From contig DGRV01000086.1 of assembly GCA_002391225.1 (NCBI GenBank), forward strand, positions 1-23,775: a stretch of 23,775 bases of DNA, written 5' to 3'. Below, piece after piece: positions 1-7,371 of the stretch. Made by a program: the position numbers and the translations under genes. A model generated the notes under the pieces. It had not been told where the DNA came from. It worked only from the letters and a program-made list of their open reading frames with translations, and did not search any database. How positions within the stretch are numbered: position 1 is the stretch's first letter; each line of letters opens with the position of its first letter. The DNA comes from Christensenella sp. UBA4379. GTDB taxonomy: Bacteria > Bacillota > Clostridia > Christensenellales > Aristaeellaceae.

Positions 1-94
1 CCACTATTCATCAAGATCATGTTTTCCTATATCTGACAACAACTCATCCAGCGCGTCCATTCAGCTATCCATTTCGCGCACCAGCCCCTGTTCC

Positions 95-2569
95 TTATTC
101 CTCCACAAAGGTATATTTCCCATGCTGCCTGCAGAACAGGTCGGCGGGGCCGCCGAGGCTGCCCAGGATCAGCAGCTCCCGGTCGTCGAAGGCGTCCTCT
201 GCGACGGTGCAGCCGTTCGGAATGCGCACCTGTTTGAGGTTAGGGCAATTCCTGAACGCGCCGGAACCGATGGAGGTACAGCCATCGGGGATATAGACGG
301 AGGTCATCGCGCTGCCGGAAAAGGCCTCGTCCCCGATTTCCCCGATGCCCTTGGGCAGGGTGAAGTCAGCCTGGGTCAATTCGACGGTCCGCCAGGTCGC
401 CTGCAGGGTCACGACGTTCGCACCGTTGTCCCGCGGTGTGCCGCATTCGTAACGCGCGTAGTAGGTGCCGTTCGGGGGCTGGAGCGTCTGACCATTTATG
501 GACCAGCCGGCAAAGACGCTGCCGGCCGAGGGCGCGTGGAACGCGCACCAGGGCACCTGAAAATCGCGATTATACAGACAATCCATCTCCGCCATGCTGC
601 CGCTGCCGCCGCCCGGATCGAAGGCGAAGGCGCAGCCCGGCACGTAGTAAAGGTGGCAGAGGATCTTGCCTCCGCTCAGCAGGCCCTTGTCGGTCAGCTG
701 CTGCTCGGTATTCGGGTCCAGCACATAGGAAACAGCTCCGTTCGCATCCGGTCCGACGAACCTGCGGCTTTTCGTCAAATCGGCTTTCAGGGCTTCCAGG
801 TCTGTCTCCGTGGTAATGGGGACGCGGATTGATTCGCTGTAGCCATCGCCGCCGTAATCTATGCCCGTTGGAGCATAATGGTACATGACCACGGCGCTCC
901 CAATATCCGTCAGACGAATCCTCGCGGTGGGGTTCAGCAGCTTCCCATTTTTATCCAGCCCCCGCACCGTATAGGACGTTGTGGCGGGAGCGCCTTCACC
1001 CATCTGCGCTTTCAGCGTAATCTCATAGCCCGGATCCCCTTCGGTAAGGTCGGCGGCCTTCTGCGACGGGTAGGCCAGGGGCACATACAGCGTGGCGACG
1101 CCATTGCTGTCCGTCACAGCGGAGGCTCTGGGTTGAAAGGGCTCCTCCCCCGGTTCATAGCTGACGGTAGCACCCTGGACGGGTTGATCGGTGATATCGA
1201 TCACCGTCACATCCAGGCGATAGCCGTAATGGGGACAGCTTCCGTCCAGGCTATGATCCCCGAAGGTCATGGAATCATAGAACCGCAGCAGCGGGTCGCC
1301 GTCCACCGGATCGGTGAATTTGGCCAGCGAGGTGGAGATCAGCCCGCCCAGTACCGACAGGTCCAATGACAGAGGTCCTTTACGCGGGTGCAGGTCGCCC
1401 TGGATGCACTTCATATTCTCGCAGGCATGCCATTTCAGATCCGGCGGCGGCGCGATTTCCGCATTTCCCGTCAGCACCACGCCGATCTTGTAATTGACGC
1501 CCAGGCCCAACATGCCGGCAAGTACACTGATCCTGCCGCCCAGGCTCAGGCCGCCAAAGACGCTGCCGCCGATTTTGAGGCTGTTCAGCCAGCTGTCTGC
1601 ATCGGCGATGGTGTCGCAGTTCGCATCCCAGTCGCTGTCCACCCACACCCGCGCGCCCAGCTTGAAGTCCCAGCCGCAATTAACTTCCCCGGTAATGCTG
1701 CCGCCCAGCACCAGCTTGGGACTGAAATCCAGCTCCAGAATCTCCGGTACGATGGGGATTTTGATGGGAATCATATCAATCGCCGGCGCGTTGATAGAAG
1801 GCGTTGTGAACTTCAGGTCCAGGTTCTCCACATGCATCTTGACCCAGAAGGTCATATCAATGTCCAGGTCAAAGGGATTGAAATCAGCGCTGTCCACACT
1901 TCCGTAGGTGACGAACTCGCCTTTGATGTGACCGCCAACGCCGGCGATCTCCGGAATATTCAAATCAAAGGGAGTGGAATTGCCCTCGCTGCCCCGAGTC
2001 ATTAGGCCATTGAGGGCCTGCGCCCCGCTTTGGCCGCTGCCCATCTGGAAGCCGGCGATGTAGTTCAGGATTTGGCCGCTGCCCTCCGCCGTCTGTCCCA
2101 GAGAAACGACGCCGCTTGCTTCTTCAAAGGTATGGACGTGGCCTAGGGACAGGCTTTCGATCTCTCCGTTTGCGCCGCGGTTGATGACCAGCGTCTTCCG
2201 GCTGCCGGCAGACGCGGCTTCCAGCGCAAGGGACCTTAGCTCCTCCCCCGCCACCACGCAGCTGCTGCCGCCGGTTTGATCGTCCCTGACGTGCGCGGTG
2301 ATGCCGTCCGCCGTCCCTGCGTCGTCCAGCACCGTCACGTCGTTCCAGACGGCGATAAATCCACCGTCCGGCAGGTCGACGAAGGATACATCGCGGCCCG
2401 CGTAAGCCTCTTTGCCGTGGCTCGGGCTGGTCTTCTGTGCTCCTTCTTCCCCTTGGGTGATGGTCTTCCCCCGACAGGCATCTACAAAATCATCATGATG
2501 GTCCGCCAGGGCTGTGCCTGCGGAAAGCAGCAACAACAGAATGGCAATGCCAACCCAGATTTTTTTCAT
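95..2569 (-). CDS. Large secreted protein with InlB-like and BspA-like leucine-rich C-terminus
   Basis: This is probably an exported surface or extracellular protein of 824 residues; its function is unknown. I start it at the ATG at 2569 because AGGAGG (complement of 2576-2581) lies six bases upstream; a further-upstream TTG start would place the ribosome site inside the gene. Residues 1-22 form a signal peptide (MKK, a hydrophobic core, then ALA before DHH). The middle, about 180-420, is rich in alternating hydrophobic and glycine residues and matches no family I recognise. Around 440-560 there is an Ig/Cna-like segment containing the TDSNGVATLYVP pattern of carboxypeptidase-regulatory or Big-1 folds. 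Residues about 630-715 resemble a Listeria-Bacteroides (InlB) repeat, with FDPGGG and FAGW. Residues about 720-824 are BspA-type LRR_5 repeats (IGDEAFSGS, SIGSGAFRNCPNL). I see no LPxTG motif and no C-terminal membrane anchor. An adhesin or host-interaction role is inference. Confidence 0.75.
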   Translation of the reverse strand: MKKIWVGIAILLLLLSAGTALADHHDDFVDACRGKTITQGEEGAQKTSPSHGKEAYAGRDVSFVDLPDGGFIAVWNDVTVLDDAGTADGITAHVRDDQTGGSSCVVAGEELRSLALEAASAGSRKTLVINRGANGEIESLSLGHVHTFEEASGVVSLGQTAEGSGQILNYIAGFQMGSGQSGAQALNGLMTRGSEGNSTPFDLNIPEIAGVGGHIKGEFVTYGSVDSADFNPFDLDIDMTFWVKMHVENLDLKFTTPSINAPAIDMIPIKIPIVPEILELDFSPKLVLGGSITGEVNCGWDFKLGARVWVDSDWDANCDTIADADSWLNSLKIGGSVFGGLSLGGRISVLAGMLGLGVNYKIGVVLTGNAEIAPPPDLKWHACENMKCIQGDLHPRKGPLSLDLSVLGGLISTSLAKFTDPVDGDPLLRFYDSMTFGDHSLDGSCPHYGYRLDVTVIDITDQPVQGATVSYEPGEEPFQPRASAVTDSNGVATLYVPLAYPSQKAADLTEGDPGYEITLKAQMGEGAPATTSYTVRGLDKNGKLLNPTARIRLTDIGSAVVMYHYAPTGIDYGGDGYSESIRVPITTETDLEALKADLTKSRRFVGPDANGAVSYVLDPNTEQQLTDKGLLSGGKILCHLYYVPGCAFAFDPGGGSGSMAEMDCLYNRDFQVPWCAFHAPSAGSVFAGWSINGQTLQPPNGTYYARYECGTPRDNGANVVTLQATWRTVELTQADFTLPKGIGEIGDEAFSGSAMTSVYIPDGCTSIGSGAFRNCPNLKQVRIPNGCTVAEDAFDDRELLILGSLGGPADLFCRQHGKYTFVEE

Positions 2570-2664
2570 CAATTTCCTCCTCAAAAGAATGCGGATCTTT
2601 TCTCTATACGTTCTCCAGACGGTCCTAAAGCGGAAAACCTCAATTCCGTCTTCCTTCCTAAAAA

Positions 2665-2693
2665 ATTTTATTCAAAAAGAAAAAAGGTGTCAA
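2665..2693 (-). promoter_or_regulatory. Sigma-A promoter for the secreted protein gene
   Basis: Read on the minus strand, TTGACA (2688-2693) and TAAAAT (2665-2670) are separated by exactly 17 bases. The predicted start of transcription is near 2658, giving a leader of about 88 bases before the ATG. That leader can fold a small hairpin (CGGAA pairing with TTCCG, within 2631-2649). The match to consensus is strong; activity is inferred. Confidence 0.75.
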
Positions 2694-2813
2694 GCAAAAA
2701 CATAGAACAGACCCTCTCTCACCTTTATTTCTTTAGCAACATCTCAGGCCAATTTGCACAGCGAAAGTTACCCTGAGAATTTCTTTTATCTATAGGAATT
2801 TCATTTCTGCGTC

Positions 2814-2842
2814 TTCCCATTTTGCAAAATCTGAGGTATACT
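2814..2842 (+). promoter_or_regulatory. Candidate fbp promoter with palindromic operator-like spacer
   Basis: TATACT (2837-2842) is a good -10 element. A weak -35 (TTCCCA, 2814-2819) lies 17 bases upstream. The spacer contains the perfect 12-bp palindrome ATTTTGCAAAAT (2819-2830), well placed for a repressor. It does not match the CcpA cre consensus. The leader would be about 140 bases. The palindrome is directly visible; both promoter and operator roles are inferred. Confidence 0.4.
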
Positions 2843-2991
2843 TTTGATCAGGATAGGTAACGTGTATGAGCGCAGGATGGGGAGATGCCGCGGGGAGCTT
2901 TTGTATAAGAGTTACAGAATGAATGGAAGTACCCGATTCTTTGCGGAAGCTGCGTTTCTTTTAGAGCCTTGACCCATGTTGGGAGGACAGT

Positions 2992-4878
2992 ATGAAAAAC
3001 AGAACCTCGGACGAAGTCCTGAACCTGCTGGCCAAACGGTTTCCGGACGATCAGTCCCTGTATACCGAGATCATCAACCTGAAGGCTATCCTCAACCTGC
3101 CAAAGGGGACGGAGCATTTCATGTCCGACCTGCACGGCGAATACGAGGCCTTCTGCCACATTCTGAACAACTGCTCCGGGGTCATCCGTGAAAAAACGGA
3201 GAAGGAGTTCGCCGGGGAGATGACCGAGGAAGAGCGGGACGATTTCCTCACCCTGATCTACTACCCGGAGGAAAAGCTCGCCATGGAGCTGGAGCTGGGC
3301 CACGTGACGCCGGCCTTCTATGAAAAAAACCTGTACCGGCTGATCCGCCTGAGCCGTTCCCTGTCCTCCCGCTACACGCGCAGCAAGGTGCGCAAGGCCA
3401 TGCCGCCCCAATACGCCTATGTGCTGGACGAGCTGCTGCACGCCCAGCCCGACGAGGACAACAACCAGTTCGTCTACCACCAGAAGATTCTGGAAACCCT
3501 GATCGAGCTGGGCAGCGCGGACGAGTTCATCGAAGCGCTGTGTGTGCTGGTCAAGCGGCTGGCGGTGGACCGGCTGCACATCGTCGGCGATATTTTTGAC
3601 CGCGGCCCGCACCCGGACCGGATTCTGGACATGCTGCTGCGCCATCACGCGGTGGACATCGAGTGGGGCAACCACGACATCCTCTGGATGGGCGCCGCCA
3701 GCGGGAACGAGGCGAGCATCGCCGCCGTCGTGCGCAACTGCCTGAATTACGACAACCTGGACGTGCTGGAGAGCGGCTACGGCGTTTCCCTGCGGCCGCT
3801 GACCCTGTTTGCCGAAAAGACCTACCCGGGTCTGCCGCTCCGGGAGGCGCAGCTCCAGGCCATCCACGTGATGATGTTCAAGCTGGAAGGGCAGATCATC
3901 CTCCGCCACCCGGAATACCATATGGAGGACCGGCTGCTGCTGGACAAGCTGGACCTGGTAAGGCATGAGGTCCATTTGGGCGGCAATGCTTATCCTGTCA
4001 AAGATATTCCCTTCCCGACCCTCGACCCGGCCGATCCTTACGCCCTGAACGCCGATGAAAGGGAGGTCATGAACGCCTTCGGCCACGCGTTCCGCCACAG
4101 CGAGCGCCTGTCCCGGCACATGGATTTCCTGTATGAGCATGGAAGCATGTACCGGGTGTTCAACAACAACCTCCTGTTCCACGGCTGCATCCCGATGACG
4201 GAAGGCGGCCGCTTCCAGGCCGTCGATTTCGCCGGGGTGGAGTATTCCGGCAAAACCATGATGGATCATTACGATTCGCTGGCCCGGGCCGCATATCACC
4301 GCCACGTCCCCTCCGCGGTGGACTTTATGTGGTATCTTTGGTGCCATCCCCTCTCTCCCGTCTGCGGCCGGCACATCAAGACCTTCGAGCGGGTCTACGT
4401 GCTGGACAAGAGCACCTGGGAGGAGCCGCAGGACCCCTACTACCGCCATTGCGAAACGGAGGAAGGGTGCCTCAGGGTGCTTCGGGAGTTCGGCCTGGCC
4501 AACGACGAGGCCCACGTCATCAACGGCCACACCCCCATCAAGGTCCGGGAAGGCGAAAGCCCCCTGAAGGCCGGCGGCAAGCTGGTGGTGATCGACGGCG
4601 GCTTCAGCCGCTCCTTCCACCAGCGCACCGGCATTGCAGGCTATACCCTGATCGGCAACTCCCACGGCCTGCGCCTGGCCTCCCACCAGCCCTTCACCTC
4701 CATCCGGGACGTGCTCCAAAAAAATACCGACATTCATTCCGATTCCAAGGTCTTCTTCCAGTACGACCAGCGCTTCATGATCAGCCGGACGGACACCGGC
4801 AAGGCGATCCAGAAGCAGATCGGCCTGCTGCAGGACCTGCTGGACGCTTATCGGAGCGGGTGGAGACCGGAAGCGTGA
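2992..4878 (+). CDS. fbp: Fructose-1,6-bisphosphatase, class III
   Basis: The enzyme hydrolyses fructose 1,6-bisphosphate to fructose 6-phosphate in the cytoplasm, a key step of gluconeogenesis. At 628 residues it is close to the usual length of the Firmicutes class III family, which has a calcineurin-like metallophosphoesterase core unrelated to classes I and II. Visible metal-site motifs are SDLHGE (45-50), GDIFDRGPHPDR (starting near 199) and EWGNHDILW (around 225). A later HGC segment and the NGHTPIKVREGESP and DGGFS segments also match the family. The ATG at 2992 has GGGAGG five bases upstream. The gene stands alone, divergent from the secreted protein gene and convergent with mnmM. A long open frame on the opposite strand is a shadow of its GC-rich codons. 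Confidence 0.97.
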   Translation: MKNRTSDEVLNLLAKRFPDDQSLYTEIINLKAILNLPKGTEHFMSDLHGEYEAFCHILNNCSGVIREKTEKEFAGEMTEEERDDFLTLIYYPEEKLAMELELGHVTPAFYEKNLYRLIRLSRSLSSRYTRSKVRKAMPPQYAYVLDELLHAQPDEDNNQFVYHQKILETLIELGSADEFIEALCVLVKRLAVDRLHIVGDIFDRGPHPDRILDMLLRHHAVDIEWGNHDILWMGAASGNEASIAAVVRNCLNYDNLDVLESGYGVSLRPLTLFAEKTYPGLPLREAQLQAIHVMMFKLEGQIILRHPEYHMEDRLLLDKLDLVRHEVHLGGNAYPVKDIPFPTLDPADPYALNADEREVMNAFGHAFRHSERLSRHMDFLYEHGSMYRVFNNNLLFHGCIPMTEGGRFQAVDFAGVEYSGKTMMDHYDSLARAAYHRHVPSAVDFMWYLWCHPLSPVCGRHIKTFERVYVLDKSTWEEPQDPYYRHCETEEGCLRVLREFGLANDEAHVINGHTPIKVREGESPLKAGGKLVVIDGGFSRSFHQRTGIAGYTLIGNSHGLRLASHQPFTSIRDVLQKNTDIHSDSKVFFQYDQRFMISRTDTGKAIQKQIGLLQDLLDAYRSGWRPEA

Positions 4879-4881
4879 GAC

Positions 4882-5045
4882 AATGCGTAATGCCTAATGC
4901 GTAATGCGTAATGCGCGCCTTCGGCGCGGATACGCTTACCGATTTCATAGCCTTAGAAAGCAAAATCCGCGCCGACCGGCGCGGGTTTTGCTTTGGAAGC
5001 CATCATAACTAATCATTACGCATTACGCATTAAGAATTACGCATT
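4882..5045. mobile_element. MITE-like element with 32-bp terminal inverted repeats
   Basis: The left arm (4882-4913) and the reverse complement of the right arm (5014-5045) agree at 30 of 32 positions. Both arms are built from a TAATGCG heptamer pattern. The 164-base unit encodes no protein. It contains a short hairpin (4914-4928) and a long hairpin (4957-4994), so nearly the whole element can fold back on itself. It lies just after the fbp stop and overlaps the final codons and stop of mnmM. No clear target-site duplication is visible. A non-autonomous mobile element is the best reading; a specialised intergenic repeat or double terminator is the alternative. Confidence 0.7.
4957..4994. terminator. 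Bidirectional terminator-like hairpin inside the MITE-like element
   Basis: A 17-bp stem (4957-4973 with 4978-4994, one G-T wobble) closes on a GACC loop. Its core is GC-rich (CCGCGCC/GGCGCGG) and its base is AAAGCAAAA paired with TTTTGCTTT, giving T-rich tracts on both strands. It sits between convergent fbp and mnmM, so it could terminate both. The T-tract is part of the stem and interrupted by GC, so efficiency is uncertain. Confidence 0.55.
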
Positions 5046-5615
5046 TAATTGTTTCTGCACCGCAAAGCATCTCGGTGCATCCTGACCGGCGTTCAGGAAG
5101 TTGTGTTCCAGGCAGTTGAACTGCTGGGGCGGCAGGGAGGAAAACAGCTCCTCCAGGAACAGGAGCTCCCGCCTGCCCTCCGGGTGGCCGGGGTAGCAGC
5201 AGACCAGGGCCATCCCGCCCGGCCGGAGCAGAGAAAGGGCCTGGCGCACCGCCTCCTCCGTGGAGGAGAGCAGGGTGGTCACCGTTTTGTCCCCGCCCGG
5301 GAGCCAGCCCAGGTTAAACACCACCAGGTCCAGCGCGCAGGGGACCAGCTCCTTCATCCGGGCGTGGCTGGCGTGAAAGAGGGTCACCCGGTCCTTTAGC
5401 CCGGCCTGAGCAAGCCTTTCCCCCGTCGCCTGTACGGCGGCCTCCTGTACGTCAAAAGCGTAAACATGACCGGAGGGGCCCACCAGCTGGGCCAGGGCTT
5501 CCGTGTCGTGTCCGTTGCCCATGGTAGCGTCCACGGCAATGCTGCCCTCGCGAAGCATTTTCTCCATGTATTCCCGGGCGACGTACCGGGCGGAGCGAAG
5601 GATATACTCACTCAT
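5037..5615 (-). CDS. mnmM: tRNA mnm5(s2)U34 methyltransferase, MnmM/YtqB family
   Basis: This is a 192-residue class I SAM-dependent methyltransferase. The YtqB family, now MnmM, methylates 5-aminomethyl-(2-thio)uridine at the tRNA wobble position in Gram-positive bacteria; older annotation calls it a putative rRNA methylase. Visible motifs are DATMGNG (29-35, the SAM-binding loop), NLGWLPGGDK (101-110) and CYPGHPEG (140-147), the last two being highly characteristic. The start overlaps the rluB stop by eight bases, so the two are translationally coupled. The last residues (LNA) and the stop lie within the terminal repeat of the neighbouring MITE-like element, so the original C-terminus may have been altered slightly. 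Methyltransferase family is near certain; the exact substrate is by homology. Confidence 0.86.
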   Translation of the reverse strand: MSEYILRSARYVAREYMEKMLREGSIAVDATMGNGHDTEALAQLVGPSGHVYAFDVQEAAVQATGERLAQAGLKDRVTLFHASHARMKELVPCALDLVVFNLGWLPGGDKTVTTLLSSTEEAVRQALSLLRPGGMALVCCYPGHPEGRRELLFLEELFSSLPPQQFNCLEHNFLNAGQDAPRCFAVQKQLNA

Positions 5616-6321
5616 ACAGCTTTTTGAGCGACCGGATTTCCGCTTCCGTCAGGTAGCGCCAGCGGCCGCGGGGCAGGTCGTCCAGCTGCAGGGGGCCAAA
5701 GCCGATGCGCTTGAGGGCCAGCACCGTGCTGCCCACCACCTCGAACATCCGGCGGACCTGGCGGTTCCGCCCTTCGTGGATGGTGACGGTCACGAAGGAA
5801 TGATCCCCCTCGGTCTTGGTGACCCGCACCTTGGCCGGGGAGGTTTTCCGCTCGTCCAGCACCACGCCATTTTGAAGGGCTCGGACCATGTCCGGGGTCA
5901 CGGTTCCCTGCACCTTGGCCAGGTAGGTCTTGTTGACCTCGTTGCTCGGGTGGAGGAGCTTGTCCGTCATCGTCCCGTCGTTGGTCAGGAGCAGCAGGCC
6001 CTCGCTGTCATAGTCGAGCCTGCCGACCGGGAACAGGCGCACGCCCAGATGGTCGAAATGGCTCAGCACGGTGGGCCTTCCCTCCGGGTCGGACGCGGTG
6101 GTCATCTCCCCGGCGGGCTTATGATACATGATATACACCTGCTTTTTTTCAGGCTCCACCTTTTTGCCGTTCACCCGGACCAGGTCGGTCTCTTCCACCT
6201 GGGTGCCCATTTCCGTCACCGTCCGGCCGTTCACCGTCACCTGTCCGGCGGCGATCATTTCCTCAGCGTGCCGGCGGCTGGCTACGCCGCACAGGGCCAG
6301 ATACTTCTGTAATCTCATCAT
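5608..6321 (-). CDS. rluB: rRNA pseudouridine synthase, RsuA/RluB family
   Basis: The enzyme converts specific uridines in ribosomal RNA to pseudouridine. The 237-residue protein has an N-terminal S4 RNA-binding domain (about 1-60, RLQKYLALCGVASRR) followed by the RsuA-type catalytic domain. The catalytic aspartate is D103 in GRLDYDSEGLLLLTNDG. GRNRQVRRMFE and LKRIGFGPL further on are family motifs. The first of two adjacent ATGs (6321 or 6318) has GGAAGG (complement of 6330-6335) eight bases upstream. Firmicutes members are usually called RluB, acting on 23S rRNA, but RsuA-like 16S specificity cannot be excluded from sequence. It has its own promoter in the gap after birA and is followed by overlapping mnmM, making a small RNA-modification unit. 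Confidence 0.92.
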   Translation of the reverse strand: MMRLQKYLALCGVASRRHAEEMIAAGQVTVNGRTVTEMGTQVEETDLVRVNGKKVEPEKKQVYIMYHKPAGEMTTASDPEGRPTVLSHFDHLGVRLFPVGRLDYDSEGLLLLTNDGTMTDKLLHPSNEVNKTYLAKVQGTVTPDMVRALQNGVVLDERKTSPAKVRVTKTEGDHSFVTVTIHEGRNRQVRRMFEVVGSTVLALKRIGFGPLQLDDLPRGRWRYLTEAEIRSLKKLYE

Positions 6322-6359
6322 GTTGTACGCCTTCCAAAAAATTCATTGATTTCATTTTT

Positions 6360-6388
6360 ATTGTAGCTGATTTTCCGCTGATTGGCAA
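6360..6388 (-). promoter_or_regulatory. Sigma-A promoter for rluB-mnmM
   Basis: On the minus strand, TTGCCA (6383-6388) and TACAAT (6360-6365) are separated by 17 bases, in the 81-base gap between birA and rluB. Transcription would begin near 6353, about 32 bases before the rluB start. I see no terminator after birA, so read-through from birA may add to expression. Confidence 0.65.
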
Positions 6389-6402
6389 GCGGATTTCCCG
6401 GA

Positions 6403-7371
6403 TCATTGCAGGCTGTCCGGGAGGATGCTGATTTCCCCGGACGAAAGCGTCCTCAGGCTGCTGTCCGCCATGCGGACCACCAGGGAGCCCCGATCGTCGA
6501 TCCTTTCCGCCACGGCCCGATATTGGACCCCGTCCTGGGTGAAGGAGAGGCCGCGCCCCAGCACGATGGAGTGCTCCCGGTATTCGTCCATCCAAAGGGA
6601 CGTATCCGGGAGGGCGGCGGCCAGATGGAGAAAGCCGGCGGCCGTCCGGGCGGCCAGCTCGTTTCGGTTCAGGCGGCCGATGCCCCCGGCCTTTCCTTCC
6701 AGCTCCTCCGGGAAAACGGAGGTGGTCAGGTTGTACCCGATGCCGCACAGCAGCACGGCCGTCTGCCCGCTTTCCAGGTCCGAAATGGCTTCGGTCAGGA
6801 TGCCGGCCACCTTTTTCCCCTGGTAATACAGGTCGTTCACCCATTTGATCCCAAGCTCTGGGCCGCCCGCATCCCAGACCGCGTTCAGGGCGGCGACGGC
6901 CATTGCCTGGGTGGCCAGGGCCGCGTCCGGCAGCGGCAGGCGGATGGGCAGGGCGACGGTCATATACAGGCCGCTTCCCTCCGGGGAATAAAAGCTGTGG
7001 CCCTGGCGGCCCCGGCCGGCCGTCTGCTTTTCCGCGGCCAGCAGGAGGGGGCCGGAAAGCTCCTGGGCCCGCCTGCGCGCTTCCGTATTCGTGGAGTCGA
7101 TGGCGGAAAAACATATGACGTCCGCCTGGGCGCCCAGCTCGGTGAGGCGCAGCCGGATTTCCTCCGTCCGCAGCAAATCCGCCTCCGCCCGCAGCCGGTA
7201 GCCCAGGCGCGTCACCGCCTCGATGTCGCAGCCTTCTGCCATCAGCGCGCGGATGGCCTTCCAGACCGCCGCGCGGGATACGCCGCATCCTTTCGCGAGG
7301 GCCTCTCCGGAAAGAAACTGGCCCTGATTCTTCTTTAATGACAGCAGCACCTGCTGTTTCAGGTCAGGCAT
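6403..7371 (-). CDS. birA: Bifunctional biotin-protein ligase and biotin operon repressor
   Basis: BirA activates biotin with ATP to biotinyl-AMP and attaches it to the biotin carrier of acetyl-CoA carboxylase and related enzymes; two-domain forms also repress biotin genes. The protein is 322 residues from the ATG at 7371. I prefer this start to a GTG two codons upstream because AAGGAGG directly abuts that GTG but lies six bases before the ATG. The N-terminal winged helix (about 1-60, with GCGVSRAAVWKAIRAL) marks the repressor class. The ligase domain has the biotinyl-AMP loop GRGRQG (119-124) and KWVND (176-180). The C-terminal SH3-like domain ends with VRMADSSLRTLSSGEISI. No biotin synthesis genes are in the window. 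It is divergent from the WYL-like regulator. Confidence 0.94.
   Translation of the reverse strand: MPDLKQQVLLSLKKNQGQFLSGEALAKGCGVSRAAVWKAIRALMAEGCDIEAVTRLGYRLRAEADLLRTEEIRLRLTELGAQADVICFSAIDSTNTEARRRAQELSGPLLLAAEKQTAGRGRQGHSFYSPEGSGLYMTVALPIRLPLPDAALATQAMAVAALNAVWDAGGPELGIKWVNDLYYQGKKVAGILTEAISDLESGQTAVLLCGIGYNLTTSVFPEELEGKAGGIGRLNRNELAARTAAGFLHLAAALPDTSLWMDEYREHSIVLGRGLSFTQDGVQYRAVAERIDDRGSLVVRMADSSLRTLSSGEISILPDSLQ

Larger units (their letters stand above)
2570..2991. other. Divergent intergenic region between secreted protein gene and fbp
   Basis: This 422-base AT-rich stretch separates two divergent genes. It holds the minus-strand promoter at 2665-2693 and a weaker plus-strand promoter with a palindrome at 2814-2842. 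A possible 18-codon leader frame lies at 2866-2922, and the fbp ribosome site GGGAGG is at 2981-2986. I see no tRNA, no riboswitch I recognise and no further convincing coding frame. Confidence 0.7.

Noticed and set aside
1..94. On the minus strand a frame reading MDALDELLSDIGKHDLDE before a stop, downstream of the secreted protein gene.
   Set aside because: It has only 18 codons and no clear ribosome site. It could be a tiny gene or a remnant but cannot be supported.
2848..4737. A 629-codon open frame antisense to fbp.
   Set aside because: It is a shadow of GC-rich fbp codons; its product is low in recognisable motifs, and the fbp frame is unmistakable.
4882..5045. The TAATGCG repeats as a CRISPR array or tandem-repeat locus.
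   Set aside because: Units are seven bases with no spacers, and the two clusters are inverted, which fits terminal inverted repeats instead.
6366..6388. TCCGCT/AGCGGA dyad after birA as a terminator.
   Set aside because: The stem is six bases, and on the minus strand it is followed by A-residues rather than a T-run; it overlaps the rluB promoter.
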